Origin: DASUBN01 sp036000105
GTDB lineage: Bacteria; Pseudomonadota; Gammaproteobacteria; Natronospirales; REEB76
Reading direction: 5' to 3'
Assembly (NCBI GenBank): GCA_036000105.1
Contig: DASYGE010000011.1
Span: forward strand, 13,636 to 77,635
DNA: 64,000 nt
Part shown: piece by piece, positions 8,616 through 16,728 of the stretch
How the letters are laid out: every line of letters begins with the position of its first letter
Numbering within the stretch: the stretch's first letter is position 1
Made by a program: the position numbers and the translations under genes
Notes under the pieces: generated by a model
Databases searched by the model: none
The model's input: the letters and a program-made list of their open reading frames with translations, nothing else
What the model was told of the DNA's origin: nothing

Positions 8616-9743
8616 TTAGCTGCTGATCTGCACGGGGCGTTCCGCCACCGTCACTTTCACCTTGAAGCTCTTGCCGTTGTGCAGGCCATCCACCGTTATG
8701 GTGGTGCCCGGCGCCTTGGCAGCGATGCGGTTGAGCGCATCACGGCTGTTCTCCACTTCATCCCCATCGATGGACTTGATCACATCTCCCGGCATGAGCC
8801 CCGCCTTCGCGGCCGGACTCAGGGGCGAGACGCTCGTCACCAGGAAGCCCGTGGTGTCCTTGAGCTGGAAAGCTTGGGCCAGTTCGGGCGTGATGTCCTG
8901 GGGCTCGACGCCCAGCCAGCCGCGCAGTACCCGTCCGTAATCGATGAGCTGCTGCATCACGCCGTGGGCGAGGTTCACGGGGATAGCGAAGCCGATGCCG
9001 TTGGAGCCGCCGCTGGGGGAGAAGAGGGCGGTGCTGATGCCCACGAGCTGGCCGCGCACGTTGACGAGGGCGCCGCCGGAGTTGCCGGGATTGATGGCGG
9101 CGTCGGTCTGGATGAAATTCTCGAAGGTGGAGAGCCCGAGCTGGCTGCGGCCCAAGGCGCTCACGATGCCCTGGGTCACGGTCTGGCCCACACCGTACGG
9201 ATCGCCGATGGCCAGCACCACGTCTCCCACCCGGATGTCGTCAGAGCGGCCGAGTTCGATGGGTTTCAAGCCCGCGATATCTACTTTCAGCAGAGCGAGG
9301 TCTGTGTCCGGGTCCACCCCCACCACCCGCGCCGGCGCGCTGCGCCCGTCCTGCAGGCCCACCTGGACCGCTTCGGCGCCGTTGATGACATGGTAATTGG
9401 TGAGGATATAGCCATCGGAACTGACGATCACCCCTGACCCCAGGCTGCTCTCCAGCCGGGCCACGGGCAGGCCATACTGGCCGCCGGGCAGACCCTGTGC
9501 CGAGGGCTTGGACGCCGTGGTGCCCTGCAGCTGGCGCACATGGCGGGCGCTGTGCACGTTGACCACAGAGGACGAACTGGCCAAGACCGCCTGCGAGTAG
9601 GAGCCCGCCGCCGGGTCGTTGCCCAGGTCACGGGAGCCCAGGAGGCCTGGTTTCAGCCAGACCACCACGAAGGCCGCTGCCAGTCCCACGACCGCGGCCT
9701 GAAACAGGAAAAACAGCAATTTGGCAAGGGCTTTCATGTGCAT
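8616..9743 (-). CDS. DegS/DegQ-type periplasmic serine protease, membrane anchored, one PDZ
   Basis: This is a HtrA-family protease facing the periplasm. The 375-residue protein has an N-terminal membrane segment (about 8-30), a trypsin-like domain with His118 (TNYHVING), Asp148 (DTDLALLKV) and Ser222 (NPGNSGGAL), and a single PDZ domain (about 275-365). Anchoring plus one PDZ is the layout of DegS/AlgW, which cut the anti-sigma factor RseA/MucA in envelope stress; a DegQ-like housekeeping role cannot be excluded because no rseA is nearby. It is divergent from petA with a 176-base gap. Met3 is an alternative start. Confidence 0.9.
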   Translation of the reverse strand: MHMKALAKLLFFLFQAAVVGLAAAFVVVWLKPGLLGSRDLGNDPAAGSYSQAVLASSSSVVNVHSARHVRQLQGTTASKPSAQGLPGGQYGLPVARLESSLGSGVIVSSDGYILTNYHVINGAEAVQVGLQDGRSAPARVVGVDPDTDLALLKVDIAGLKPIELGRSDDIRVGDVVLAIGDPYGVGQTVTQGIVSALGRSQLGLSTFENFIQTDAAINPGNSGGALVNVRGQLVGISTALFSPSGGSNGIGFAIPVNLAHGVMQQLIDYGRVLRGWLGVEPQDITPELAQAFQLKDTTGFLVTSVSPLSPAAKAGLMPGDVIKSIDGDEVENSRDALNRIAAKAPGTTITVDGLHNGKSFKVKVTVAERPVQISS

Positions 9744-9804
9744 ACGCTAGCATGTGGGCCGTGTCCCGTCAGGCTTCTGCTGGCGAGCCCCGGAAGCCGC
9801 TGTG

Positions 9805-9810
9805 TATAAT
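9805..9810 (+). promoter_or_regulatory. Candidate -10 box for the petABC operon
   Basis: A perfect TATAAT lies 110 bases before the petA start, in the gap between petA and the divergent protease gene. No good -35 is seen at 16-18 bases upstream, so an activator or a weak promoter is implied. The leader would be about 100 bases long. Confidence 0.45.
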
Positions 9811-9919
9811 GCGCCGTTATTTTGTGTGACTTCCGCCTGTTTCTCTCCGATGAGGGCCACCCTATAAGGTCCCCATGCGGGGGGCGATCCAAATCCAGAC
9901 CTTCAGGAGATTGGGTGTA

Positions 9920-10513
9920 ATGAGCAGCGAAGAGATCGATGAGAGCCGCCGTCACTTCCTGACGGTAGCCACAGTGGTTACCGGTGCGGTGGGCGTGGTC
10001 ATGGCCGCGGTGCCGTTCGTGTCTTCCATGGAGCCGAGTGCTCGCGCCAAGGCGCTGGGCGGCCCTGTGGAAATCGACGTGAGTAAGATCGAGCCGGGCG
10101 CCCAGATCAAGGCCAAGTGGCGCGGCAAGCCCACCTGGGTGGTGCAGCGCGGCCAGCCGGTGATCGCCGGTCTCGCCAAGCTGGACGGCATCCTGCGCGA
10201 TCCGGCTTCCAAGGAAGACCAGCAACCTGCCTACTGCAAGAACGAATACCGCTCCATCAAGCCTGAGCTGTTCGTGGTGGTGGGCATCTGCACCCATCTC
10301 GGTTGCTCGCCACTGTATAAGCCCCAGGCCGCCGATCCGACCGTGAGTATGGACTGGCCAGGTGGCTTCTTCTGCCCCTGCCACGGCTCCAAGTACGACC
10401 TGGCCGGGCGCGTGTTCAAGGGTGTGCCGGCGCCGCTCAACCTGCAGGTGCCGCCTTACAAGTACGTCTCCGACGCGGTCATCCGCGTGGGTGAAGACCA
10501 GGGGGCTGCGTGA
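9920..10513 (+). CDS. petA: Ubiquinol-cytochrome c reductase Rieske iron-sulfur subunit PetA
   Basis: This subunit of the bc1 complex takes the first electron from ubiquinol and passes it to cytochrome c1. The 197-residue protein starts with a Tat-type segment (SRRHFLTVATVVTG) that stays as the membrane anchor. The cluster motifs are CTHLGC (ligands Cys124, His126) and CPCHGS (Cys152, His155), with Cys129 and Cys154 placed for the usual disulfide. I chose ATG 9920 over an upstream in-frame start because AGGAGA lies 9 bases before it and the product fits the family. The stop overlaps the petB start (TGATG). Confidence 0.96.
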   Translation: MSSEEIDESRRHFLTVATVVTGAVGVVMAAVPFVSSMEPSARAKALGGPVEIDVSKIEPGAQIKAKWRGKPTWVVQRGQPVIAGLAKLDGILRDPASKEDQQPAYCKNEYRSIKPELFVVVGICTHLGCSPLYKPQAADPTVSMDWPGGFFCPCHGSKYDLAGRVFKGVPAPLNLQVPPYKYVSDAVIRVGEDQGAA

Positions 10514-11949
10514 TGGCTAAGGAAACGGAAAAGCGCGACCTGATAGACGTGTTGGGCGGCTGGCTGGGCGGATTGCGCGACTGGATAGACGAGCGCTTCC
10601 CGCTCACCGAGTTCTGGGAGAAGCATGTCTCCCAGTACTACGCGCCCAAGAACTTCAACTTCTGGTATTTCTTCGGCTCCATCGCCTTGCTGATGCTGGT
10701 GAACCAGATACTCACCGGCATCTTCCTCGCCATGAACTACAAGCCGGATGCGAACGAAGCCTTCGCCTCGGTCGAGTACATCATGCGCGACGTGAACTGG
10801 GGCTGGCTGATCCGCTACATGCATTCCGTGGGCGCCTCCATGTTCTTCGTGGTCGTGTACCTGCACATGTTCCGCGGCGTCATGTACGGCTCCTACAAGA
10901 AGCCGCGTGAACTGCTGTGGATATTCGGCGTGCTCATCTATGTGACGCTGATGGCTGAGGCTTTCATGGGTTACCTGCTGCCCTGGGGTCAGATGTCCTA
11001 CTGGGGCGCGCAGGTGATCATCTCCCTGTTTGGCGCCATCCCGGGCATCGGCGAGGGCTTGGCCCAGTGGATACGTGGCGATTTCAACATCTCCGACATC
11101 ACGCTGAACCGCTTCTTCGCCCTGCACGTGGTGGCGGTGCCGCTGGTCCTCATAGGCTTGGTGGTGTTCCACCTGGTGGCGCTGCACGAAGTGGGTTCTA
11201 ACAACCCGGACGGCGTGGAGATCAAGAAGAAGAAGGATTCGAACGGCATCCCGCTGGACGGCATCCCCTTCCATCCGTACTACACCATCAAGGACATCGT
11301 CGGCGTGACGGTGTTCTCGGCGGTGTTCGCCGGCATCGTGTTCTTCGCGCCGAGCCTGCACGGCATGTTCCTGGAGCCGGCCAACTTCGAGCCGGCCAAC
11401 GCGCTCAAGACCCCGGATGACATCCATCCGCTGTGGTACTTCGGCCCGTTCTACGCCATCCTGCGCTCCATCCCGGACAAGCTGACCGGCGTGGTCAGCA
11501 TGGGTGCGGCGATCTTCCTGTTGTTCCTGCTACCCTGGATAGACAAGAACCCGGTGAAGTCGCTGCGCTACCGCGGCATACTGTACCGGCGCCTGGTGAT
11601 CGTGTTCGGCCTGACCTTCGGCGTACTGGGCTTCATCGGCATGCAGCTGGCCACGCCGTTCTGGGCCCAGATCGGTCAGCGTTGCGCCGAGCTCTACTTC
11701 CTGTTCTTCCTGGTGTCCTGGCTGTATTCGCGGCCGCGTTCACGGATGTTCATGGTCTGGACCTTCGTGATCGTCATGGGCCTCATCTCGATACTCGACC
11801 TGATCGGTTGGGATCCCAAGGAAGCCACGCTCAAGTTGTATAGCTGGCTGATCCCGGCCATCTATTGCGCCGTGTTCGTGCTGCTGCCGGCGTTCTTCCC
11901 CAAGCTGAACCAGTCGGAAGCGGTGCCGGAAAGGGTGGCGTCCAAATGA
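10513..11949 (+). CDS. petB: Cytochrome b subunit of the bc1 complex, PetB
   Basis: Cytochrome b carries hemes bL and bH and both quinone sites. This 478-residue form is a full-length fused protein with about eight membrane helices plus a C-terminal hydrophobic region. The heme ligands are His104 and His118 in the second helix and His205 and His220 in the fourth. The Qo-site PEWY motif reads PLWY here (in DDIHPLWYFGPFYAILR), a substitution of the Glu. ATG 10513 overlaps the petA stop and is preferred to the GTG one codon earlier. petC overlaps its 3' end (ATGA). Confidence 0.97.
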   Translation: MAKETEKRDLIDVLGGWLGGLRDWIDERFPLTEFWEKHVSQYYAPKNFNFWYFFGSIALLMLVNQILTGIFLAMNYKPDANEAFASVEYIMRDVNWGWLIRYMHSVGASMFFVVVYLHMFRGVMYGSYKKPRELLWIFGVLIYVTLMAEAFMGYLLPWGQMSYWGAQVIISLFGAIPGIGEGLAQWIRGDFNISDITLNRFFALHVVAVPLVLIGLVVFHLVALHEVGSNNPDGVEIKKKKDSNGIPLDGIPFHPYYTIKDIVGVTVFSAVFAGIVFFAPSLHGMFLEPANFEPANALKTPDDIHPLWYFGPFYAILRSIPDKLTGVVSMGAAIFLLFLLPWIDKNPVKSLRYRGILYRRLVIVFGLTFGVLGFIGMQLATPFWAQIGQRCAELYFLFFLVSWLYSRPRSRMFMVWTFVIVMGLISILDLIGWDPKEATLKLYSWLIPAIYCAVFVLLPAFFPKLNQSEAVPERVASK

Positions 11950-12689
11950 AAATTAAAACCATCATCTGCGCGTTGATCCTGGTCCTGTTGCCCGCGTTCG
12001 CCTTGGCGGACGAGGTTCCGGGATTGCTCAAGGCCGACGTGAACCTGAACAACACCGCCTCCCTGCAGCGCGGTGCCAAGTATTTCGTGAACTACTGCAT
12101 GGGCTGCCATTCGGCCCACTACGTGCGTTACAACCGGGTGGGCGAGGACCTGGGGTTGAACGACGCGCAGCTGGAGAGCTATCTGATGCCGGCAGGCGCC
12201 AAGGTCTCCGACACCATGGATAGCGCCATGCCGGCGGCTGACGCCGAGAAGTGGTTCAATCGCGCACCGCCGGACCTGTCGCTGGAAGCCCGTAGCCGTG
12301 GTTCCGACTGGATTTACAGCTACCTCAAGTCCTTCTACGTGGATCCTCGTTCGGCCACGGGCGCCAACAACTTGATGCTGCCGAACGCTGCTATGCCCGA
12401 CGTGCTCTGGGAGCTGCAGGGTCTGCAGAAGCCGGTGTACAAGACCGTCAAGAGCGAGGACGGCGGCAGCTACCAGGTGGTGGATCATTTCGAGCAGGTC
12501 ACCCAGGGCAAACTCAGCCCCGAGCAGTATGACCAGGTGGCCATGGATATCACCAACTTCTTGAGCTACATCGCCGAGCCGGTGCAGCTCGAGCGCCGCG
12601 ACCTGGGTCTCAAGGTCATCGGCTTCCTCATCTTATTCTTCCTGTTCGCGTTCATGCTGAAGCGCGAGATCTGGAAAAAAGTCCACTGA
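11946..12689 (+). CDS. petC: Cytochrome c1 subunit of the bc1 complex, PetC
   Basis: Cytochrome c1 receives electrons from the Rieske centre and passes them to soluble or membrane cytochrome c. The 247 residues begin with a signal peptide ending near AFALA, then the heme-binding CMGCH at 51-55, and end with a single membrane helix and basic tail (FLFAFMLKREIWKKVH). The ATG overlaps the petB stop. A 16-bp perfect hairpin follows the stop codon directly, then sspA. The organism therefore has a bc1-type respiratory chain and needs a cytochrome c oxidase encoded elsewhere. Confidence 0.96.
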   Translation: MKIKTIICALILVLLPAFALADEVPGLLKADVNLNNTASLQRGAKYFVNYCMGCHSAHYVRYNRVGEDLGLNDAQLESYLMPAGAKVSDTMDSAMPAADAEKWFNRAPPDLSLEARSRGSDWIYSYLKSFYVDPRSATGANNLMLPNAAMPDVLWELQGLQKPVYKTVKSEDGGSYQVVDHFEQVTQGKLSPEQYDQVAMDITNFLSYIAEPVQLERRDLGLKVIGFLILFFLFAFMLKREIWKKVH

Positions 12690-12732
12690 GCACTGCGCGG
12701 CGGGAGGCGCCATGCTTCCCGCCGCGCAGTGC
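12690..12732 (+). terminator. Long hairpin between petC and sspA
   Basis: The arms GCACTGCGCGGCGGGA and TCCCGCCGCGCAGTGC are perfect complements of 16 bases around an 11-base loop, starting on the first base after the petC stop codon. There is no T run, so it is not a standard rho-independent terminator. It may be a processing or stabilising element that lets petABC mRNA outlive sspAB mRNA, or a partial terminator. Confidence 0.55.
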
Positions 12733-12757
12733 ACCGGGTTCACCCAAGGCGTGCTAA

Positions 12758-13360
12758 ATGACACTGTATTCCAGACCCTCCTGCCCCCATTCCCATCGCG
12801 TACGGTTGGTGCTTGCCGAGAAAGGCATCGCCATGGATGTGATCAACATCGAGGGCAACAAACTGCCGGAGGACCTGCTGGATCTCAACCCCTATAACAG
12901 CGTGCCGACGCTGGTGGACCGGGAACTGGTGCTCTACGACCCGCGCATCATCATGGAATACCTGGAAGAGCGTTTCCCGCACCCGCCGCTGATGCCGGTG
13001 GATCCGGTGACCCGTGCACGCTTCCGCCTGGCGCTGTACCGCGTGGAGCGGGACTGGTACACCCTGGTGGACGAGATCGAACAGTCGCCCACCAAGCCCC
13101 ATGCCCGTGCGAAGAAGATGCTGCGCGAGAGCCTGCTGGCCTCCTCGGACGCTTTCGCGGTGAAGCCTTACTTCCTGAGCGACGAATTCTCCCTGGTGGA
13201 TTGCAGCATCGCCCCTATCCTATGGCGCCTGCAGCGCTACGAGATAGATCTGCCCGCCCAGGCGAAAGCCCTGCACAAGTATGCGGAGCGGCTGTTCAAC
13301 CGTCCGGCGTTCAAACTCAGCCTGACCGAAGCCGAACGCGAGATGCGCGACGCGGCCTAA
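12758..13360 (+). CDS. sspA: Stringent starvation protein A, SspA
   Basis: SspA binds RNA polymerase holoenzyme and affects transcription in starvation and acid stress; it has a glutathione-transferase fold but no known GST activity. The 200-residue protein has the thioredoxin-like N-terminal half (TLYSRPSCPHSHRVRLVLAEKG) and an all-helical C-terminal half. The cis-Pro motif VPTLVD is present. The petABC-sspAB order is common in Beta- and Gammaproteobacteria. sspB begins 23 bases after the stop codon, so the two are probably co-transcribed. Confidence 0.94.
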   Translation: MTLYSRPSCPHSHRVRLVLAEKGIAMDVINIEGNKLPEDLLDLNPYNSVPTLVDRELVLYDPRIIMEYLEERFPHPPLMPVDPVTRARFRLALYRVERDWYTLVDEIEQSPTKPHARAKKMLRESLLASSDAFAVKPYFLSDEFSLVDCSIAPILWRLQRYEIDLPAQAKALHKYAERLFNRPAFKLSLTEAEREMRDAA

Positions 13361-13383
13361 AGGCCTGCGCGCCGCTCCCGAGA

Positions 13384-13779
13384 ATGCTGCCGAGAAAACC
13401 TTATTTCCTGCGTGCCATGCACCAGTGGATCGTGGACAGCGACTCCACGCCTTATCTCGTGGTGGATGCGAACGTGGCGGGAGTGGAGATACCCCCGGGC
13501 TACGCCCAGGACGGCAAGCTGGTGCTGAACGTGAGTTATTCGGCTACCGACGGCCTCGATATAGGTAGCGAGCACATCGAGTTCAATGCGCGGTTCGGCG
13601 GGGTCTCGCGCCACGTGCGGGTGCCTATGGTGGCGGTACTCGCCATCTACGCCCATGAGAGCGGCCAGGGCATGCTGTTCGATGCCGAGGATGGGGCGGA
13701 GAACACGCTGCCGGGGGGCAGCCCCAAGCCTGCAGGGGAGAGCGCCGGCAAGAAGCCGACGCTCAAGGTCATCAAATAG
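13384..13779 (+). CDS. sspB: ClpXP adaptor SspB
   Basis: SspB binds ssrA tags on stalled translation products and delivers them to ClpXP. The predicted 131 residues form the compact tag-binding domain (about 1-105), a Gly/Pro/Ala linker, and the ClpX-binding tail KPTLKVIK at the very C-terminus, close to the known RPxLRVVK consensus. ATG 13384 was chosen because PRKPYFLRA is the usual beginning; the frame is open further upstream inside sspA. The pairing with sspA supports the call. Confidence 0.94.
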   Translation: MLPRKPYFLRAMHQWIVDSDSTPYLVVDANVAGVEIPPGYAQDGKLVLNVSYSATDGLDIGSEHIEFNARFGGVSRHVRVPMVAVLAIYAHESGQGMLFDAEDGAENTLPGGSPKPAGESAGKKPTLKVIK

Positions 13780-13833
13780 TCGACACTGCGAGATGGAGTT
13801 ATAGTTGCTCCAGGATGCGCGAGGTTACTGCAC

Positions 13834-14325
13834 ATGCGACCAAGTAACCGCTTGAGCCGCACCGTGCACCGTTTCGACAACCTGTCGGCGGGTTTACGCG
13901 CCTGGCTCATCACCTATGCTTTCGGCGCCACTGTGCGCTTCGTGCGCACCGCCGGTGTGCGCTTCGAAGACCTCAGGGAGGAACGGGCCTTGCTGCACCT
14001 GCCCAACCGGCGCAAGGTGCAGAACCACATCCACACCGCCCATGCAGCCGCTGTGGCTCTTCTCGGCGAGACCGCCACCGGTGCGGTCTTCGGCATGAGC
14101 GTGCCGGACGACAAGGTCCCGCTCCTGAAGAGCATGCGCATCAACTACGTGAAGCGTTCCAAGGGCGACCTGCGTGCGGAGGCTGCTCTCTCCGAGCAGG
14201 AGCGGACGCGCATCCTGAACGACGAGAAGGGCGATATAGCGGTGCCGGTTAAGATCACTGATGAGACCGGTGAGGCTACAGTCGAATGTGAATATGTCTG
14301 GGCCTGGCGGCCGAAGAAGAGATGA
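13834..14325 (+). CDS. DUF4442 hotdog-fold protein, probable acyl-CoA thioesterase-like
   Basis: This 163-residue protein looks like a single hotdog domain of the DUF4442/YiiD-C type. Seen motifs are a central helix region HIHTAHAAAVALLGETATG, where the conserved His-Ala-Ala and Glu sit, and later strands SMRINYVKRSKGDL. Related proteins hydrolyse acyl-CoA thioesters, but no substrate can be named. Its last 4 bases overlap the macro-domain gene (ATGA), so the pair is translationally coupled, which suggests a shared function or simply a shared transcript. Confidence 0.7.
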   Translation: MRPSNRLSRTVHRFDNLSAGLRAWLITYAFGATVRFVRTAGVRFEDLREERALLHLPNRRKVQNHIHTAHAAAVALLGETATGAVFGMSVPDDKVPLLKSMRINYVKRSKGDLRAEAALSEQERTRILNDEKGDIAVPVKITDETGEATVECEYVWAWRPKKR

Positions 14326-14822
14326 TCGAAGTCGTCCAGGGGGACATTACTCGGCTGGACGTGGATGTCATCGTCAACGCTGCCAACGAGAGCCTCCTGG
14401 GCGGCGGCGGGGTAGATGGTGTTATCCATAGGGCCGCGGGACCGGAACTCCTGGCCGCCTGCTGCAAGCTGAACCGCTGCCCCACAGGCGAGGCCAAGAT
14501 CACACCCGGTTTCCGCCTCAAGGCCCGTTGGGTGATCCACACACCCGGCCCCGTATGGCGTGGCGGCGGCATGGGCGAGCCGCAGTTGCTGGAAAGTTGC
14601 TACCGGAATTCTTTCAAGCTCGCCCAAGAGCGGAGCGCCAAATCCATCGCCTTCCCCTGCATCAGTACAGGCGTGTACGGCTATCCGAAGGAAGCAGCGG
14701 TTCGCATCGCGATACAGGTGATGCGGAAGCATGAGACAGGAGTCGAGCGCATCATCGCCTGCTGTTTCAGTGTGGACGATGCAGAAATATACCGGCGATC
14801 GTTTGAGGCAAGTCAGCCATGA
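14322..14822 (+). CDS. Macro-domain O-acetyl-ADP-ribose deacetylase-like protein
   Basis: The 166 residues form one macro domain of the MacroD/YmdB class, enzymes that remove ADP-ribose from acidic side chains or deacetylate O-acetyl-ADP-ribose. The adenosine-binding start VVQGDITRLDVDVIVNAANE, the catalytic loop GGGGVDGVIHRAAG and the diphosphate loop CISTGVYGYP are intact, including the Asn and Asp that mark active members. It follows the DUF4442 gene with a 4-base overlap. No ADP-ribosyltransferase is nearby, so the substrate is open. Confidence 0.9.
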   Translation: MIEVVQGDITRLDVDVIVNAANESLLGGGGVDGVIHRAAGPELLAACCKLNRCPTGEAKITPGFRLKARWVIHTPGPVWRGGGMGEPQLLESCYRNSFKLAQERSAKSIAFPCISTGVYGYPKEAAVRIAIQVMRKHETGVERIIACCFSVDDAEIYRRSFEASQP

Positions 14823-14959
14823 ATCCGTGCCCTCTGCCTGGTCAGTGATGGTCAGGTAGATTATGACCGGATCAGTTCATGACATATTCAGGCTGTCGAT
14901 ACTCATGGGGATTCCCGCTAACATAGCCGACAAGCCTATTGCCGTAGTGGAGCATCGAC

Positions 14960-15292
14960 ATGAAAGCCATCAATAGAATTCCCGTCATCTTCATGTGCAC
15001 CATCCTGTTGATGGCTGCGGTGGGCTGCACTTCCACCGCGACCCGGGAAGGCACCGGCGGTTACATCGACGATTCGGTCATCACGACGAACGTGAAAGGA
15101 TTGCTTCTGAAGACATCCGGCATAGACTCGAACCAGATAACAGTGGAGACCTTCAAGGGGGCGGTGAAGCTGAGTGGGTTTCTGGATACGCAGGCGATGA
15201 TCGATCTCGCCGTCGCGACGGCGAAGACCGCTACAGGCGTGCTTTCCGTGACGAATGATTTGACTGTGAAAGGCCAGCAAGGCCAACAGTGA
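14960..15292 (+). CDS. Single BON-domain lipoprotein, DolP-like
   Basis: This is a 110-residue secreted lipoprotein. Its signal peptide ends in a lipobox (LMAAVGC) at about residue 23, so it should be lipidated. The rest is one BON domain (about 38-105, with DDSVITTNVKGLLL and VKLSGFLDTQ), a phospholipid- or envelope-binding fold. E. coli DolP (YraP) has two BON domains and is encoded just after diaA; here a one-domain protein lies near diaA but on the opposite strand, with an oxidase gene between. A role in outer-membrane integrity is inferred from the family. It converges on the FAD-oxidase gene. Confidence 0.85.
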   Translation: MKAINRIPVIFMCTILLMAAVGCTSTATREGTGGYIDDSVITTNVKGLLLKTSGIDSNQITVETFKGAVKLSGFLDTQAMIDLAVATAKTATGVLSVTNDLTVKGQQGQQ

Positions 15293-15335
15293 AGCCCGTC
15301 CCTATCTCATCTCGGCTCCGGGACATCTGAGGCAG

Positions 15336-16724
15336 TTAGCCCGGCAGGAGCTTGCCGGGATTCAGTATCCCGTTGGGATCGAATTCATGCTTGATGCGGC
15401 GCATCAGATCGAGGGTCGCTGCATCGAACTCCAGAGCCATGAACGGCCGCTTCTCCAAGCCAACGCCGTGCTCGCCTGAGAGCGTGCCCTGCATGTCCAG
15501 CACGGTCTTGAAGACTTCTTTCAGGCAAGGTTCGGCGTTCTTCATCTGGACCGCATTGTCCGGGTCCACTAGCAGGTTCACGTGGATGTTGCCGTTGCCC
15601 GCATGGCCGAAGTTCACGATCTGGATGCCGTATTGCCTCGAGAGCTCTTCCAGGCGGGCGATGAAGTCTGCCATGCGCGAGACCGGCACCACCACGTCTT
15701 CGTTGATCTTCTTGGGAGCGATCTTGCGTAAGGCAGGTGAGAGCGCCTTGCGCGAGGTCCAGAGGGCCGCGGCTTCCTGGGCATCCCGGGCGGCACGGAA
15801 CTCGATGCAGTCGGCACCCTGAGCCGCTTTATCGATGGCTGCCGCTGCTTCGTCAAGCTGTGATTCAGCGCCGTCCACTTCGATGAGCAGGAGCGCACCG
15901 GCATCTGCCGGCAGATCGTTGCCCGCGTAACCGCGGATCATGCCGATGGAAGTCCGGTCTATGAACTCCAGCACGCAGGGGGTGACGGGCTGGGCCATGA
16001 TGCGCGACACCGCCGCCGCCGCGCCGGTCATATCGGCATACACCGCACGCAGGGTACGCACCCCAGCGGGTTTGGGCGTGAGTTTCAGGGTCGCTTCGGT
16101 GATGACCGCGAGGGTGCCTTCGGAGCCGATGATGAGCCGGGTGAAGTCATAGCCCATGGCACCCTTGGTGGTATAGACGCCGGCGGTGAGTTCCTGGCCC
16201 GAGCCGAGGACGGCGCGCAGACCCAGCACGTTATCCCGGGTGGTACCGTACTTCACCGCATGGGGACCGCCGGCGCCGCAAGCCAGGTTGCCGCCCACGG
16301 TGGAGTAGCCCGCGGAGGTGGGATCCGGCGGCCAGAAGAAACCTTTCGCCGCCGCGGCTTCCTGTACCGCGCTGTTGGTGATGCCGCTCTCCACCACCAG
16401 GGCACGATTGGCTGCATCCAGCTTGATGACGCGGTTCATGCGCTCGAGGGCCAGCACGAGCCCGCCTTGCACCGGTACGGCAGAACCGGTAGTGCTGCTG
16501 CCGAGTCCCCGGGCCGTGAGCGGGACCTTGAACTCGTTGCAGAGGCGCACGCTGTCACGCACTTCATCGTGGGAAGCAGGGAAAGCCACGGCGTCCGGCT
16601 GTGCCTGACGACGGCTGTTGTCATAGCTGTAGGGCCAGCGGTCGGCGGGGTCGGTGTAGAGGTCCTCGGCGCCGACGATGGCTGTGAGCCGCGTCAGGAA
16701 CTGCGGTGGCAGTGTGCCTGCCAC
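15336..16724 (-). CDS. FAD-binding oxidoreductase of the GlcD / D-lactate dehydrogenase type
   Basis: This 462-residue protein has a PCMH-type FAD-binding domain (about 35-215, with PLTARGLGSSTTGSAVP and the GGNLACGAGGPHAVKYG loop) and a C-terminal FAD-linked oxidase domain ending in the family signature EHEFDPNGILNPGKLLP. Relatives oxidise D-2-hydroxy acids such as D-lactate or glycolate and pass electrons to quinone or cytochrome c. The metal-site HAGNGNIHVNLL and GEHGVGLEKRPF are present. It starts only 4 bases after diaA ends, so it is probably in the lpoA-yraN-diaA transcript. The substrate is not settled by sequence. Confidence 0.88.
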   Translation of the reverse strand: MAGTLPPQFLTRLTAIVGAEDLYTDPADRWPYSYDNSRRQAQPDAVAFPASHDEVRDSVRLCNEFKVPLTARGLGSSTTGSAVPVQGGLVLALERMNRVIKLDAANRALVVESGITNSAVQEAAAAKGFFWPPDPTSAGYSTVGGNLACGAGGPHAVKYGTTRDNVLGLRAVLGSGQELTAGVYTTKGAMGYDFTRLIIGSEGTLAVITEATLKLTPKPAGVRTLRAVYADMTGAAAAVSRIMAQPVTPCVLEFIDRTSIGMIRGYAGNDLPADAGALLLIEVDGAESQLDEAAAAIDKAAQGADCIEFRAARDAQEAAALWTSRKALSPALRKIAPKKINEDVVVPVSRMADFIARLEELSRQYGIQIVNFGHAGNGNIHVNLLVDPDNAVQMKNAEPCLKEVFKTVLDMQGTLSGEHGVGLEKRPFMALEFDAATLDLMRRIKHEFDPNGILNPGKLLPG

Positions 16725-16728
16725 GGAG

